Assembly (NCBI GenBank): GCA_958299035.1
Contig: CATQJL010000001.1
Span: 105,347,661 to 105,411,660 of the forward strand
Source of the DNA: Cylicocyclus nassatus
Lineage: Eukaryota > Nematoda > Chromadorea > Rhabditida > Strongylidae
Direction: 5' to 3'
Length of the DNA stretch: 64,000 nt
The number at the start of each line of letters is the position of its first letter. Positions within the stretch are counted from its first letter, which is position 1. The translations under genes and the position numbers were made by a program. Below are positions 1 through 14,400 of this stretch, in pieces. The notes under the pieces were generated by a model. It made no database searches, was not told the DNA's origin, and was given only the letters and a program-made list of their open reading frames with translations.

Positions 1-416
1 GCACTCGTGCTAACGAGGCACGAGAAATCCACGAGATTAGTATGTTGATACCTAACATAAGCCCCTAATGCGCTCAGAATGTGTACATGCAAGTAATATG
101 CATATCTAATATGCGCGTGTGAATTACATACGTGAAACTTTGAGCTTAGAATGTTTTATTTCTTCTTGAATATAGCAGAATTAAGAGCTGTGGAATAGAA
201 TACCACTTACTAAAGCAAAGAACTGTTGTCCTTTTCAACTGTAGAACTGTTGTTCATAACGAATAGGGTACAAGGCCTTCTCTATCTGTAACTTAGATCA
301 TGAGAGCCCTTTTCTAATATGGTTTTTTTCTTTTCAGAATGATTTATTAGTAGAAAATTCCACAAAAAATGTTAACTTTAGCTAATCAGTAACTTTTTCC
401 TGTTTTTATTTTCCAG

Positions 417-501
417 TTGTCGCCATTATCTACGAAATGCAGCTTCTATGTTTTATCAAACACTTAATTTGTCTACACAAATCTCGTTTGATCGTAAATA
501 A
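417..501 (+). CDS. Possible last exon of an upstream plus-strand gene
   Basis: A polypyrimidine tract and TTTTCCAG end at 416 and are followed by a frame of about 27 codons that includes the string YLRNAASMFYQTLNLS and ends in TAA at 499-501. An AATAAA lies 15 bases downstream at 517-522. This order (acceptor, short coding stretch, stop, polyadenylation signal) is what a terminal exon looks like, and the rest of the gene would lie outside the window. I do not recognise the peptide, and a stretch this short can be open by chance. Confidence 0.25.
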
Positions 502-1974
502 CTACTCCTTACTGTCAATAAATGTACTAAAATCTTTCGTCGTGCACCCACGCCATTTGCGTTATTTTTTTGTAGTATCACATTTTTTTCTTGGTCGTTG
601 ACAATTTTCTTTCTTTGTCAAAGCATTCTGAAATTCTGACCCCTTCTCTTTCTCCCCCCCCCCCCCCTCCACACCTGCACTACATGAAAATGAAATTTAT
701 TTTTTCCATATGACATGCATCGTATGACAGCAGCCTTTCTATAACGTCGTATTCTCATAGAATTGAATTTCTGCAAAAACGCTGTAAAGTCCGTGAAAGG
801 GTCGCATCATTTAACGTTGTGGCTCATCTGGACTGAAGCTCTTTGGAGCGTAATAAATCTTTATTGCAAAGAGCGTTTGTCCTCTGTTTGCGATAGTCTG
901 CTGACTCTGCAGTCCCTAGTGTCCTCGAAAATATTGTCGTTTTTGCAGATTTTTGGCACTCGAGTTTTGCAAAAATTTGTGGCAAAAGCATTTTGGTTGC
1001 AATGCTTGAAAAAAAAGTGCTTCCGATGTTTTTACAGGTTTGCATAAATTTCTACCATGCACTGATTTGCTCTTCGCGCATAATTCATCCTTCCCGTCGC
1101 TTTGATTTCTTTGGTCCACGTCGAGGAGAATATGTCGATAAATTTTTGCAAGCCATCTGCATGAGTTATAAAATTGAGCATACAACATTTTTATGGGTAA
1201 ATAGGTAAAATCATTTTCAAAATTTCATTATAAGTTGAAATTGGTTTTGTAACATTTTTCGGGTGTAGCTGTCACCGCACTACCTTTCGGAGATCATAGG
1301 TCCAAAAGTTGTCAATATTGAAACTTCCAAACGAATTTTCTTTGACATTACTGCATCCAAGGTGTTTAGTTTAGATGCGCCAGTCCTCAAATTTTTAGTT
1401 TTGCAGAGGCTTTATTTACATGCAATGAATATTTCGTTACGATTTTTTGTTTCGTCACATCCCTAGAATTTCTGAGGCTTTTCCACAAGAACCACTTTGC
1501 TTTGCTTCTAATCCTTCCGTTGACGAGCTGACTAGCTTCTTCCGCGCATGTTTGATCACAGCTGCTCACAAAAGCATGGATTGCATATCGCACTCCATGG
1601 GTACCCGATCCCCCACTATCAAGAACCACGATAAACACTTAAGCGACCAGCAGAGCTCGTACGGCGGCTACCCGTGTCCAACCTCTCGAGCTCATCTGCA
1701 AATGACACCTAGGCTTATAATTCTAGCGGCTCGGCATGTTTCATCTTCGAGTGGGGATTTTTTTGAGGGGCGAGGGGGGGGGGAACAAAATCTAATTTGT
1801 TGAGTCGACTACAACCTTTTCAAATAATTTGGTCATGGTTGTCTACTAATTTGTTAGCGCATTCATTCACTCACCCTTTCATCCATTTTTCGCCATACAT
1901 CAGCTTCATCGTTTTAGTCCATCAAAGAATCTCTTAAGGATCAATTTTTTTCGCTTTATCACTTGCTCGAGGCC

Positions 1975-2300
1975 AAAATTTTTATTTCAATTTTTCTCAA
2001 TCTCCAACGAAATTCCACTGAATCTTCTGCCATAAATATTTGCTCATTCACTTGCTTAATAAGGCAATTTAGAACATAATTAGGCTACTAGACTCAACCC
2101 CTGATTTCCAAGATTCTCGTCCTAGAAATTTTTCGAGGAAATTGCTGTCAAATTAACATCGTTTCATTGCCCCCATCGCTCTCAAAATTTATTCCATTAA
2201 TTCACTGGTGCATCCTTTGGCTAGCAGACCTATATCCCGAATTTTCTGAATTCTCGTCTCGGGATTATTTAGAGGAAATTGCCATAGATGTTTTGTATAT
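1975..2300. repeat. Imperfect tandem duplication upstream of unc-68
   Basis: Two diverged copies of roughly 160 bases follow each other. Both contain a 'gattctcgtc..gag.aaattgc' core (around 2110-2145 and 2250-2285). No coding potential was recognised. Confidence 0.35.
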
Positions 2301-2443
2301 GTCTCTCTTAATCCTCTATAAACACCCTCATTTCCCGATCATGCCTATTCGTACTCTGCGCTGAATCAATCGTACCATCAAAGAGTAACTTACAGTTTAT
2401 TCTGTGATTGTGCCTACATATACATTATTAACTGTTAATTAAT

Positions 2444-5400
2444 ATGACTATGGACTATGATACACTAAATTATGAGCACGAGGATTATCAGTTTGTTATG
2501 CGGGTGAGTTGGTTTCCGCATAAAACTGCAATGGCTTAATATATTATATTTGACTCAGAACTTGCTATATCAGCGAACAGAACTTTGATGTGAAATTATT
2601 TGGAATATCTGACGCTTTTCTAAAATATCGAGGGTCTCGAGCAGAATACTACTACTTCTTCTAAAGTCTATATTTTAAAACCAATTTTTTTAAAATTATT
2701 TATAATTTTCAAGGATTTGTTTTATGATTTTATTAGCTTTTTTAGGAAATTTCCGGAATTTCTACAAACTATTTTTTTTTTCAGGGAGACATCGTGTGCC
2801 TCTCATGTATAGCGTCCCATAATCGAGATGGCGTGCTCGGATCCGAACGAGTATGCTTGTGCACAGAAGGTTTTGGAAACCGAATGTGCACACTGGAAAA
2901 TGTGTCCGATAGGGTGAGAATAGAATTTTTTTTACTATTCTATGGGGTGTTGTTTGCAGTGAAAGAACAACTAAGTGGAATCTTTTAGGACATTCCACCT
3001 GATATAGCCATATGTATGCTCTACATTGATAATGCGTTATCCATGAGAGCACTCCAAGAAATGATGTCTGCCGACTCGGAACATGTACGTATTTTGTTGT
3101 TTTTTAAATTGAATTTTGAAATAGGAAAAAATTTTACTTGACAGTAAATCGACTTTTAAAAACAAGATGTGGAAAATCTAAGATCTTGATCTCGCAAATC
3201 CGTTATAATTTTTTTTTCTCTATTGATTTCATTTGGTCTCAGAGCATTCTTGTTTTTCATTGGTTTTGCTTGCAGCTGGTCTCTTCTTGTTTTTCTCTTT
3301 TTTCTTTGTTTCCATTGTAGTCTTGAACTTCTTGCATCACTGTCATACGAGCGGGCTGTAGCTACTATAATATCTACAAACTCAGTCCTAAGCTTTCGTA
3401 ATTATGTAACTCTATTCCACTTTTGGCCAAAAAATTCAAAGATTTTTGGGTTTCTGAAAATCGAAATAAGGGCCATGCTGACAGTTGCCTTCATTTGTTT
3501 GAGAAATCTTTGAAATATCAAGTCTTTGTGCTCAGATCAGTGATAAACGAACTTCCCTTGCATCATAAAGTTTATTGACATTTTTTTATCTGTTCCAGAA
3601 ATCTGCCTCTGGCGCTGGCGGACATAAAACTCTGCTTTATGGTCATGCTGTTCAGTTGAAACATGTGCAGAGTGAAATGGTAGGCAAACAATTGTTGTTG
3701 AAAGGAAGCTTTTGGGGCCTGCATCCCCCTCTTTCTTTTTTTAGATTTTTTTGATTACGTCGCGTGTTTAGTATCTTGCCTGCCTCTCATCGTGTTCGTC
3801 GAACGACAAATTGGCATTTGACGTAGGTGTACAAGAAACGAACGAAGGTGCGTGTGTGATTGACAGTCGGCTGCAGATAAAACACTAGGGTTACGGTAAT
3901 TCCAGGAGAAGCATGTTGGTGGACGATTCACCCTGCGTCCAAGCAACGATCGGAAGGAGAAAAAGTCCGCGTAGGCGATGATGTCATCCTTGTCAGCGTT
4001 GCCACCGAGCGCTATTTGGTAAGGACATCTGTCACCTGCCACAAAACCGCGGAGAAAACAAACTGATGCTAGCGAATTTCAGCACATGGCCTACAGTAAG
4101 GGATATATGGTCATTGCGTCGTTCCATCAAACTTTGTGGAATATTCAGAGTGTGAGCTCAGGAAGTGTACGCACGAGGAATATGGGTAGGTGGCCTCTAA
4201 TTTGAAGAAATTGAAGCGGTTCTATGTAAATTTGAGTACCTGGATCCTACTGTGGATACGGAAAGCTTAAGTTATATTATGTCAAACAACAGCTCGTATG
4301 ATCCATTTTTGGCCGAGAAAAACAGTCCAAACTCTCGCCCAGTACTGTACACTGAGGACGCTGGTTGGTCGACAGGAGTACGGTCCGAGCGAGAGCTTTG
4401 CGATTGATACATTGACTACAAATGAACATACGAGCACTAATTTGGGGGTGGGAAGGGTGGGGGGGGGGGGGAGTTAGCACTCCCAAAATATTTTCACAAA
4501 AAAATTTCACATACTCGATACTTGAACACTGCAATTTTTTTTACGCTCTCCATCCCCATTCAAAATTCATTTAAACTACGCCTCGTTGGGGAACTTCTAA
4601 ATAGACGTTATTTTATTGAACAAAATTATTTCAACGCTATAATTCAATGAGTAAAAAGTATTTTTTGTGAGGGAAGCCGTGAAATTCGCACTTCATTGAC
4701 TCCAAGAATTTTTCATTTGAAAGCCAGACGACAACCGAATTATTCGAATTATTTCAGAATTTCTTTTACTTTTTTTGTAAAATCAAAATTCTATAAAATC
4801 ACATATTTTCAAGAGATTTTTCTGACCATGAGGACCACACTGTAGATCTAAAATCATGATTTTGAGAAAATTGCTCTAACCATGAAGACCACATTGTAGA
4901 TCATAATCCAAACTATGTTTTTCACTTTTGTTGTTTTTTAGAAAATTTCCTAATATTCTGCTATTCCAGGTTATGTTTTCGGAAATGACGTGATGCGACT
5001 TTTTCACGGCAACGATGAATGTTTGACAATCCCGGAAAACTGGAGTGAACACCCACAACACAAGTGAGTTGCACTTCCTGCATGTAGCGCTTCCGGTCCC
5101 GGAAGTGCAATATTTTTCTGCATTTGATGCTTACGAGCCTTTGCAATGCAATGATGAACCCAAAATTTGTCATTCAGCATGGTTATCTATGAAGGGGGTG
5201 CAGCTGTGAATCAGGCCAGATCCCTATGGCGAATCGAGTTGATTCGAATGAAATGGCACGGTGCAATGGTTGGATGGGAGCAATTGTTTAGAATTAAACA
5301 TATCACAAGTGGACGGTCAGAACATAGCGACTAGTCTACAAAAATTTGAAACAATAAAGTGATTTTCAGGTACCTTGGAGTTCTAGAAAACGCTGTCCAA

Positions 5401-5460
5401 CTATATCACAAAGACAAAGCTGATTTTGATCTTACCGCCTTTGTCATGTGCCAAAACAAG
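2444..5460 (+). other. unc-68: unc-68 exons 1-10: N-terminal beta-trefoil and MIR region (residues 1-327)
   Basis: Exons: 2444-2503, 2785-2913, 2989-3084, 3599-3679, 3772-3847, 3906-4018, 4083-4185, 4970-5063, 5178-5315, 5370-5460. The peptide runs through [97 protein letters not shown] and [15 protein letters not shown], all hallmarks of the Ins145 and MIR domains. In the family this region forms the cytoplasmic ring around the four-fold axis and is a hot spot for gain-of-function mutations. The 784-base intron at 4186-4969 carries a small palindromic repeat at 4331-4397. Confidence 0.93.
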
Positions 5461-8400
5461 GTAACATGTTTTTTATTTACTATTTTGCAAACGCTCCTCT
5501 GTTTAGGATCCCAAAAAGCAAATGTTGGAGGAAAAAGAAGAAGAGGGCATGGGCACACCGTCGATCCAATACGGTGAAACCAATGCGTTCTTACAGCACG
5601 TAAAGACCCAGCTATGGATGTCATATCAGACATCTGAAGTGACCAAGAAAGGATTGGGAAAGGTAGGCCGAACATTTCCTCGTTGTTTTTTCCCTACTTC
5701 ATCCAGTTTACTTTTTGCAATTTGTTTTTGTTTACTATGTTTTCGATGACATGAATTCAAGGTAGAAGAGAAGAAAGCCGTGGCTCTGAAGGACGGTCAT
5801 ATGGACGACTGCTACACGTTCTTTATGGCCCTAGAAGAGGAGTCGAAATCAGCTCGAGTTATCAGAAAATGTTCCAGCGTATTGAATCGTTTCTTGAAGT
5901 GAGTTGGAGCTATAAAATGTTAAAAATGCAGGAGTTTATAGGTTGTTTACAGAGGTATTGATGCTCTTCAAAATGAGGGACAACAAGCGCAGGACTGGGC
6001 AAGAGTTGATCTTAATGAGGTGTTGAAGCTTATGGAAGATCTGATTGAATACTTCTCACAACCTGAGGATGAGCAAGGTAGAATAAAATTCTTTCTTCGT
6101 GTCAGTAGCGAAAAATTTCTGCACAAAAATTTGCTCCAGATTTCGAAGAGAAGCAAAACCGTTTGCGAGCCCTACGATCAAGGCAAGATCTGTTCCAAGA
6201 GGAAGGAGTGCTTAATATGATTCTTGACACCATCGACAAATTCTCGCAAATGGAAGCACTACCAGATTTTGCCGGCCTTATCGGAGAGGAGACTCATGTA
6301 AGAAGCAGTATCCCTTAGATAAAAAGTGGAAATTTACTTTTCTAGGAAATGTGGGAAGAAATTGCGACCTATCTGTACCTATTGGTAGCAGCCATGATCA
6401 AAGGAAACCACTATAATTGCGCACAGTTCGCTGCAGCGCAAAGATTGGACTGGCTTTTCGGACGTTTGAGTAACCCGCAGTCAGCTGAAGGTAATTAAAA
6501 TTCACAGTAAGCTGAGATAGAGAACAATTTTCTATGTATTCAGGAATCCTGGATGTTTTGTACTGTGTGTTGACCGAATCTCCAGAAGCCTTGAATATGA
6601 TTAACGAAGGGCATATTCGTTCTGTGATATCACTTTTGGAGAAAGTTGGACGAGATCCAAAGGTGAGCGGCAAATGGCTTGTTTTTGGTTTTAAAGAATT
6701 GAGTCGAGTCTTAAAAAAATTTTATGGACGCGCGATCATTGTCGCAAAACTTGGAAACCCCAAATTTTTTTGAAGTTCTCTTCATTATTTACCCCGAATT
6801 CTCAGATCGCCGAATGCTGACGGTAGACCCCGGTTATGCCACTGTCCATTCACAGTTCATCTAATTTGATCATTTCTGGAATTAACCCTATGCCCAGACC
6901 GTAGTATTCACAAGCGGACCACTTATATACACTTACGTATATTGCGTGGAGGCGGTGGTTGGTCGATTTGAGAGCATTGTGTGGAAGAGAGTTGAGAATT
7001 GCACTATGACTTTTTTCGGTCACAAGTCATATGAGCTGCAGTTTGAGCAGTATCTTATTGTTAGTTGAGAACCTCCAATCCATTTCAATGTAAATAGTCC
7101 AGTCAAAGGCCCCCGAATATGCCATCGGTAAGCATTTCAAGCATGAAAAGGGGTGCCAAACACTTAATTTTTGTGAACCATCCAAGAATTCTAGTTTTGA
7201 CCCTATCCTATTGTCTCGCACCATCCCTCGTTCTTTTCTTCAACCATTTTTCCCCAATGCTATACTTCTCAGGTCTTGGATGTGTTGTCATCATTATGCG
7301 AAGGAAATGGTATGGCTGTCAGGAGCAGTCAAAATCTTATTACCGAATATCTGCTACCTGGAAAAGATCTCTTACTACAAACAGCCATGCGGGATCACGT
7401 TAGCAGGTGCGTAAGTCTCAGATTGCTGTATTTTGAACAAGGAATGTTATTTTAGCATGATGCCAAATGTACTGGTTGGCGTAGTGGAAGGATCAGCACT
7501 CTTCCGACGATGGTATTTTGAAGCTGAAGTTGAACATATCGAGAAAATGACCAAGGAGGTGGAGCTTTGGGTTTCATTTCTCGAAAAATCTTCATTAAAT
7601 GTTTGACTTTGTAGGACCCGTATCTGCGAATAGGCTGGGCCAATAGCAGTGGCTTCAAACCTTTCCCAGGATCTGGTGATAAGTGAGTGGAAGACTTTGA
7701 CAGCTTATATGCTCCCTACTCTTTTGGAATTCTTTGCCTTTTTTGAATTGTTGTCTTTGACGTTTGACTTATCTTTCTAGATGGGGCTGCAACGGCATTG
7801 GCGATGACTTTTACTCATACGGTTTTGACGGACAACAGGTATTTTTTGCTGGAAAGGGACGAGTAGTCCACCCGCGAAAATTAGAGAAAGGCGACGTAGT
7901 TGGATGTGCATTAGATCTGAATGTACCGGAGATTAGGTATGAATAGTATCTGGATCTATAGGCATGTTGTGATACGTTCTTTAGATTCACCGTTAACGGA
8001 CGTGATATCGGTGCAAGCTTCAGAAATTTCAATATCGACGGGTATTTCTTCCCTGTGATGTCTTTGAGTGCCAAAGTGAGGTGAGCAGCTGAAGAATCAT
8101 GGTAAACTTCCCAATTGTAGTTTTCAACTTGAGATTTGATTTGCACTTTTATGCAGACTTCTCAAAGCTATTGCTCTTTCTTACAGCTGTCGCTTTATAT
8201 TCGGAGGTGATCAGGGTCGACTCCGATTTGGACCACCTGGCGGATTTTCGGCTGTAGTGGAAGCAGTAAGCGGAGAGCTCCAGGTAATTTTTCGTACCGT
8301 TCTTTGATTGGATCTGTCCCCTGGTAAAGCTGCACATTTCAGATTTCTGATTGCCTATCATTTGGTGAACTACCAAAGAATATCTATTGCGGTCCACATA

Positions 8401-11400
8401 CAATATTTTCGAGTATTGAGCCTTTTGTACCACAGCCAGTGGATATCAGGTACGGTTTATATATCTAACTTTTCGGACATGTATGTCGAGCTATAGGCTT
8501 TGAAACGTTTGTATCTTTTTGTTGAACTGAAATTTTTTTCGAAAGAAATGGACCTTTGAAGGAGTTTAGTCAAATAAAATGTGAGATTGATAATAGATTA
8601 TAATGATTTGATTTTCCACATATTGTATGTAACCGACGGTATTCCATTTCGGCCTGTGAACACGAGAAGGGGTTACGGTATTTGTCATCAAATGAAAATA
8701 ACGCTTTTAGCAATACCGTGCTAAGTCACCATGCAAACGAGATTCATCCGAAGTTTGCTGAAAATCTACATGAACTATGGGCTATGAGGAAAATAGAGCT
8801 TGGCTGGAGCTATGGCGAGACTCGTTCCGAAGCACAACGAAAGCATCCATGCCTGACTTCGTTCGATAATCTGCCGCAGACTGAAAAGCAGTACAATATC
8901 AATCTGGCACTGGATACCATGAAAACAATCGAAGCTTTGGGTTATCATCTGATCACCGACGACCCTCCGACGAGGCTTAGACCAGTGAGACTGGCACAGA
9001 AGTAAGAAAGAGTATAGCTGTTTGTCTACTGAAACTGTATCAAAGTCTTTCCCAGCTTCGTGCAGTCGAACGGCTACAAGCCTCAGCCTTTGGATACACA
9101 TGAGATCACACTACCTGACGAACTGAATCCGCTGATAGAGGCTTTGGCCAAGAACACCCACAATGTATGGGCGAGAGAGAAAATCAAGAGAGGATGGACA
9201 TTTGGCCTAAATGAAGTAGCAATTTCTACCTTCCCCAAACCTTTATTTCGTCTTGATACATTTTATTCAGTTTGTCGACTCAACCCAGAAGCGGTCACCA
9301 CACCTTGTTCCATATGAAGAAGTTGACAACAGGATCAAGGAAGCGAATAGGGTACAGCAAGTTTCTTCGATTATTTTTCTGTCAGCGTTTTAGTCCCACA
9401 ACGCAAGAATTTCAGGAATCGGCGGCTGAAAACCTACGAGCCTTGCAATTATTCGGTATATTTGTCGAACCACCAGCGCATGAACATGATGAATGTGAGG
9501 GCTTTCTTATTTTAAGACCCGTTTCACTTCTCCTTTTTTTGCCTTTTTCAACTTTTTTAACTTCATCTTTGAATACTTATTAGATCTTCCTGTATCGTAA
9601 CTGTTTTTTTCTTAAAAGTACCTCATCTGTATTTGAGTTCTTGGTAAAAAAAAGTTTGAGCATGAAAAAAACATCAAATTTGAGATGCCGAAAAAGAGAT
9701 GCATGCCCGTAAGGATATAACACGAACGTATCGAGCAGAGGCCACATATGCTGTCACCACAGGAAAATGGTAAGTTCGTCCTGCTTGAGATAACTGTTTT
9801 ATCATTTGACACGAAGTGGACTTAATCTCTTAGAACTTGGTGTCTTTTCAAGGTGTGATTGAAGAAGTCTTATCACCTAGAAGTCTTAAAAAATTTTTTC
9901 TATCATTCTCGCACTATTATCGGCATTTTTTTGTTATTGTTGTTTGTTTGTTTTCTTTTTCATAGGGGCATCCCTATGCACAAATAAATAAATAAATAAA
10001 TTTTATCAAGTTACCTACCCTGCTGGCAGCACAACGATATAGCCTCCGAGCGCTGTCTTTTAGGTACTTTGAGTTCGATGTCCTGACAGCTGGCTTCATG
10101 AAAATTGGTTGGATGGATGTTGGTGCCTCACCGGATATCCAGCTTGGCAATGATGATCGAGCATATGCATTTGACGGGTAATTTTTACTACTGCGCATTT
10201 TTTTCCGTTTAAAGGCTTGATTTAGGTATTTGGGCCGGAAGTGGCATCAAGGAGCTGAGAGCTACGGGAAGGAATGGAAGGTTTGTGATTGTGAGTAGTA
10301 ATGTGTGTACATTTTGCAATTTCTAGATCGGTGACGTTGTCGGCTGCTTCCTGGATTTGAATGACCGGACAATTAGTTTCTCTCTAAATGGAGAACTTCT
10401 TTTGGTGAGCAATCTTTATCTCATATTTTGTGCGTAGGCTTCCTGTTAATCTAGACCTCGTAATTCTTATTGCTGGTTTTTTGAGAGATAGTTTGGGAGG
10501 ATTTCGTTTGTTTCTAGGATCCGTCCGGGTCCGAGATGGCATTCGACAACGTCATGTGTGGAGACGGTTTGGTGCCAGCTATGTCCTTAGGAAGTGGTCA
10601 AAGAGGTGGGTATGGACTTTTTGGAGGAAGTGGACACTTTTTCTCATTTTTTATTTTCTTCGTCTTTTATTCTTGTTTTGAAATCCTTTTGCCTAGGACG
10701 ATTGAACTTTGGTCAACAAAGCAATTCCTTGAAATTCTTCACCACATGTGGTCTACAAGAAGGATACGAGCCTTTCTGCGTGTAAGTATTCTGTCGTATT
10801 ATTCTTCTACTGTATTTTTTACTTCATCAACGTTCATGTATGATTTACGAATTTCCATCTATCCTTTTCTTTGATTATTTGCTTCTTCAGAAATATGTAT
10901 CGCTCAATGCCGATGTGGTTTGCAAAGCAACAAGCTCGCTTCGAAGATATCAGTCCCACTTCTCAACTGGACATTTCAAGGATCCCGGCAACTGGCAATA
11001 GCCCACCTTGTCTGAAGCTTACGCAAAAGGTTTGCGCTTATCTCTTACAATATTTTGTCGCTTCAAGTCAATGAATTTCTCAACAGTTTTATTGATTTTT
11101 GATCGCAGTTGTGTGCCTACGCGTGTTACCATGTGTAATTTTTGATTTAGGCAACTCTCACCGAAGGTGGACCATCTGAGAAAGCTACCATGGAGTATAT
11201 TCGTCTTTCACTGCCTGTTAAATGCAACGAAACCTTCGTTAGAAACAAGTAAGTCGGTATATTTGGTGGTATAGGGGCTGCAAAAGCCCTCCAGTCATAC
11301 CTTGACTCTTGATTTATCATGATAATGGCCCAATCGTTTTCTTTGCTGTATCTTTACCTATCGTTTTTCTAACGTCATAAATTAAAAGAATGAGTAAGTG

Positions 11401-14400
11401 TTTTTGAAGCTCGTCAGAGGACGATTCGCTAGACTATTGGAGGTGAGGGTTGACGCTTCTTGCCCTAAACGTTAACGCTGCTTTATGCGCCATCATTAAT
11501 GTATTGGCAACGGAGCCATGTTGTTCTTTCTAGGGACAAAGAGGCGATAAGAAAAACACTAACCGATTACAAACCACCGCGAAGTATGTCCATGTCTGCA
11601 GCGGGTATTCAAACACCACAAATACCGCGGGAGTTCCAGGATACCAAAGATCGAAAGGTAAGTATCAGGCATAGTGCTCTAAATTTGGCATTATCTACTT
11701 CAGAAGTCGTTCATCGGCACAATGCTTGGGTTGAAGGACTCACGTGAGTCTGACGAATCGAGTCGGTCGAAACAAGCTTCGTTCGAAAATGATACAGATC
11801 ATGAGCCGCTAGCTCTGAGGTGAGCGGGAGCAAAGAGTTCCTTAGAGCATGCTACACATGGGTGCAAGGGGTGTGTTTCCAATGAGTGAACGATAACACA
11901 ATGAAGTCCCAAAAGTGGGAGGAGTCACTGCAAAAAATTTTCTCCCCGCTGTATGCGTCTTCCTACTAAGTCATTACCAAAGCTATTACATAATCAGTTC
12001 GTGACTGAGAAACCAACCATCTCGTCCAGTATCGTACTCGTGACACTGGTTAGTCCGGGTTACGGTATTGGGCGAGATTTTAATTCTGCCGCTTTGGCAA
12101 CAGCTTAATTGGATCTCTGATCGTTTTTAACCAAAAGAAAAGATTGCTATTCAGATTTACATGGAAACTTCGAAGTGATGTTTTGTAAGGGCGGTTGCGG
12201 TTGAATTTGTCATTCTCAGTGCTTCGTAAATTACATTAGCAGTTTTCCGCTGTTACTGATATCAACTTCTCTTTCATCTTCCTGCTATTAAGGGGAATTT
12301 TTTACTATTAGCAGTGACTTCGCTCATTGACATTTTACTTTGCTCTATGTCAAAAAAGTGTCATTTTTCACCTGCACTATTCCATACCGTAACCTATACG
12401 TATACAGTAACCCAGATGAGTGTGTGTTCAATCCTTCAGTCAACGACGTAGAATACTCACGCTGATGAACTACGGACTATATTCGTTCGATGAATCCGTT
12501 CTGACATGGCTGCGTATGGAAGGCGAAGAGCGGGACTCGTGGTTGGATGCGATCAGGTCGAAAGCAGAATGCTCTTCTGCCTACTGTGATGTGGTGCTGT
12601 GTTGTCGACAGGTGTGGTGTGCATGTATGTTTAGCATGAAGTTATCTGGAAACTCTAAATACATCAGTTGCTAAAGTCATATCAGTCAGCAAACCTCTTT
12701 TGTGTCCAAAAAAGCGGAAATGTTCCACAGTCTTCGTATAGAGTCAAAGTTCAGGCAAATCTGGATGCCTACGCTTTTGATTTATTGGAAGTTCTTGAAG
12801 TCGTTACCCAAGCGACAGCTCATAATTCTTTTGGCTGAGAAGTTTAGCGATCTTGCCCATATCGTATCTCTCTAGCGGACCTCGTTTTTGGATACGTAGT
12901 GGACGATAGTTTGGAGATGAGTTTTTTGGTTACGAGTGAATCATATGAGCTGCCGCTTGGACAGTGGCATGGCTGAAACTTCCCAATCAGTATCCACATA
13001 AATAGTCCAGGTTTCCCAGAATTGCCTGCACCTTGCTGACCTTTCTGAAAAGGCAGCCGGTAGCGATTCAATACGGGATTACTGTGACGTACGGTAGTGC
13101 ACACAGCACATCTTTTGTTCGGACATTCATAAGTAGATCAAAAAAGGCAGCTTTCAAAGTGGTGTAACTGTACTCTTTCACTGTTTCATCAAAAATTAGA
13201 AGCACAGAAATTCGCACCTAAGACTACAGCGCGAGGAGTGGTGAGAAGTTTTTATGTTTTGTACAATAAGTACGTTCTACGTATCTTAAGTTGGCTTACT
13301 TTTATGTTGCTCAAACCATGTCAACGCTGACGTAACATTCTTGTTCTTCAACTTCCATTTTCATCAATTCAAAAATGCAGAAGCTCAGAAGATAAAAATC
13401 CTTAAGCATGTGAAATATTGAGTTGCTTCTACAAACCTATCTATTCCTTCCTCTTCTTTACCTTTCTCCTATCTTCTTCTACCTATGCATGATATTTAAG
13501 GGGCTCATTGAATGAATTACCACAAGAGGATCGTGTCGCAGCTGAGGAACGTCTGAAGGAAATGGCAGATCGCGAAAAACCGCAGAAAAAAGGTGGACTG
13601 TTGAGCCGACTCCGAGACACCAGTCATTCAAGGAGAAATAAGTTGGTGCTTGCTGCCTGTTAGATAGATTCCTGCAAAAATAACCGCACTGTAAGATCAT
13701 CTTTGACTGCAAAACTTTAGTATGGGATGAAGTAGATTTTCACGATCACAGTAATGGAATTCTTTGCAAATCTCACCAGAGTAACTCAGACAACAAAAAT
13801 TAAATTGCCTCCCTCTAATGAACTCATGATAACTCTGCAAAGCAATATTTTACTAATGACCGACCAGAGTATGTCATACGACCTCTATTAAGGAAGTTTT
13901 ATTTTCAGAGACAAGGGAAAAGACGACAAAAAATTGGGAAACCAGAAAAATAATTGGCGGTCATTCGACACAACAAGTGTGGATGCCTCTGACACGGGCG
14001 CTACTGCCCCTACAGGTCAGAAGGATGTTCTGGGTGAGCTTACGCTTTGCTAACTCTTGAACAGAATCTCACAATTGGTTACGCATTTGTTGTTAGAGTA
14101 ATTTGAAAAAATCTATGCGGGTTGTAAACAAGTATTAGGTTGGCACATAAGTTTTGCAACTTCTCCCGTAACTTTTTTTCCTATTTTATGTAGCAATCTC
14201 ATTTTGTGGCATCGTGTAGACCGTGATGTAAGCTGCAAGTCTGCGCAAACCGTTTGATTTTTGATATAGTACAAAAAATCTAAGCATTTTTTGAAAACTG
14301 CTGAAAATCGAGGTTTCACGATTTTTTGGCAAACATGAAGCCCTACGAAACCTGATTCAAACATATGATAAAGCAGTTATAGGCAGCATGTAGCTGGAAG

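Larger units (their letters stand above)
1..2443. other. Upstream flank of unc-68; no recognised gene
   Basis: About 2.4 kb of AT-rich DNA before the unc-68 start codon. Apart from a possible last exon near 417-501, I see no reading frame here that resembles a known protein. It contains a C homopolymer at 654-667 and imperfect tandem duplications around 1980-2300. It should include the unc-68 promoter, but no TATA box or obvious 3' splice acceptor directly precedes the ATG at 2444, so the transcript may start or be trans-spliced further upstream. Confidence 0.6.

Noticed and set aside
1387..1803. Overlapping frames of 83 and 118 codons on both strands upstream of unc-68
   Set aside because: No recognisable motif, low-complexity glycine tail, and no supporting splice structure.
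3755..4042. Minus-strand open frame of 95 codons
   Set aside because: It is the shadow of channel exons 5 and 6 ([11 protein letters not shown] and neighbours) on the plus strand.
9640..9740. Apparent stop codons before TRTYRAEA in unc-68
   Set aside because: Using the acceptor that ends at 9684 gives an open frame that matches the family.
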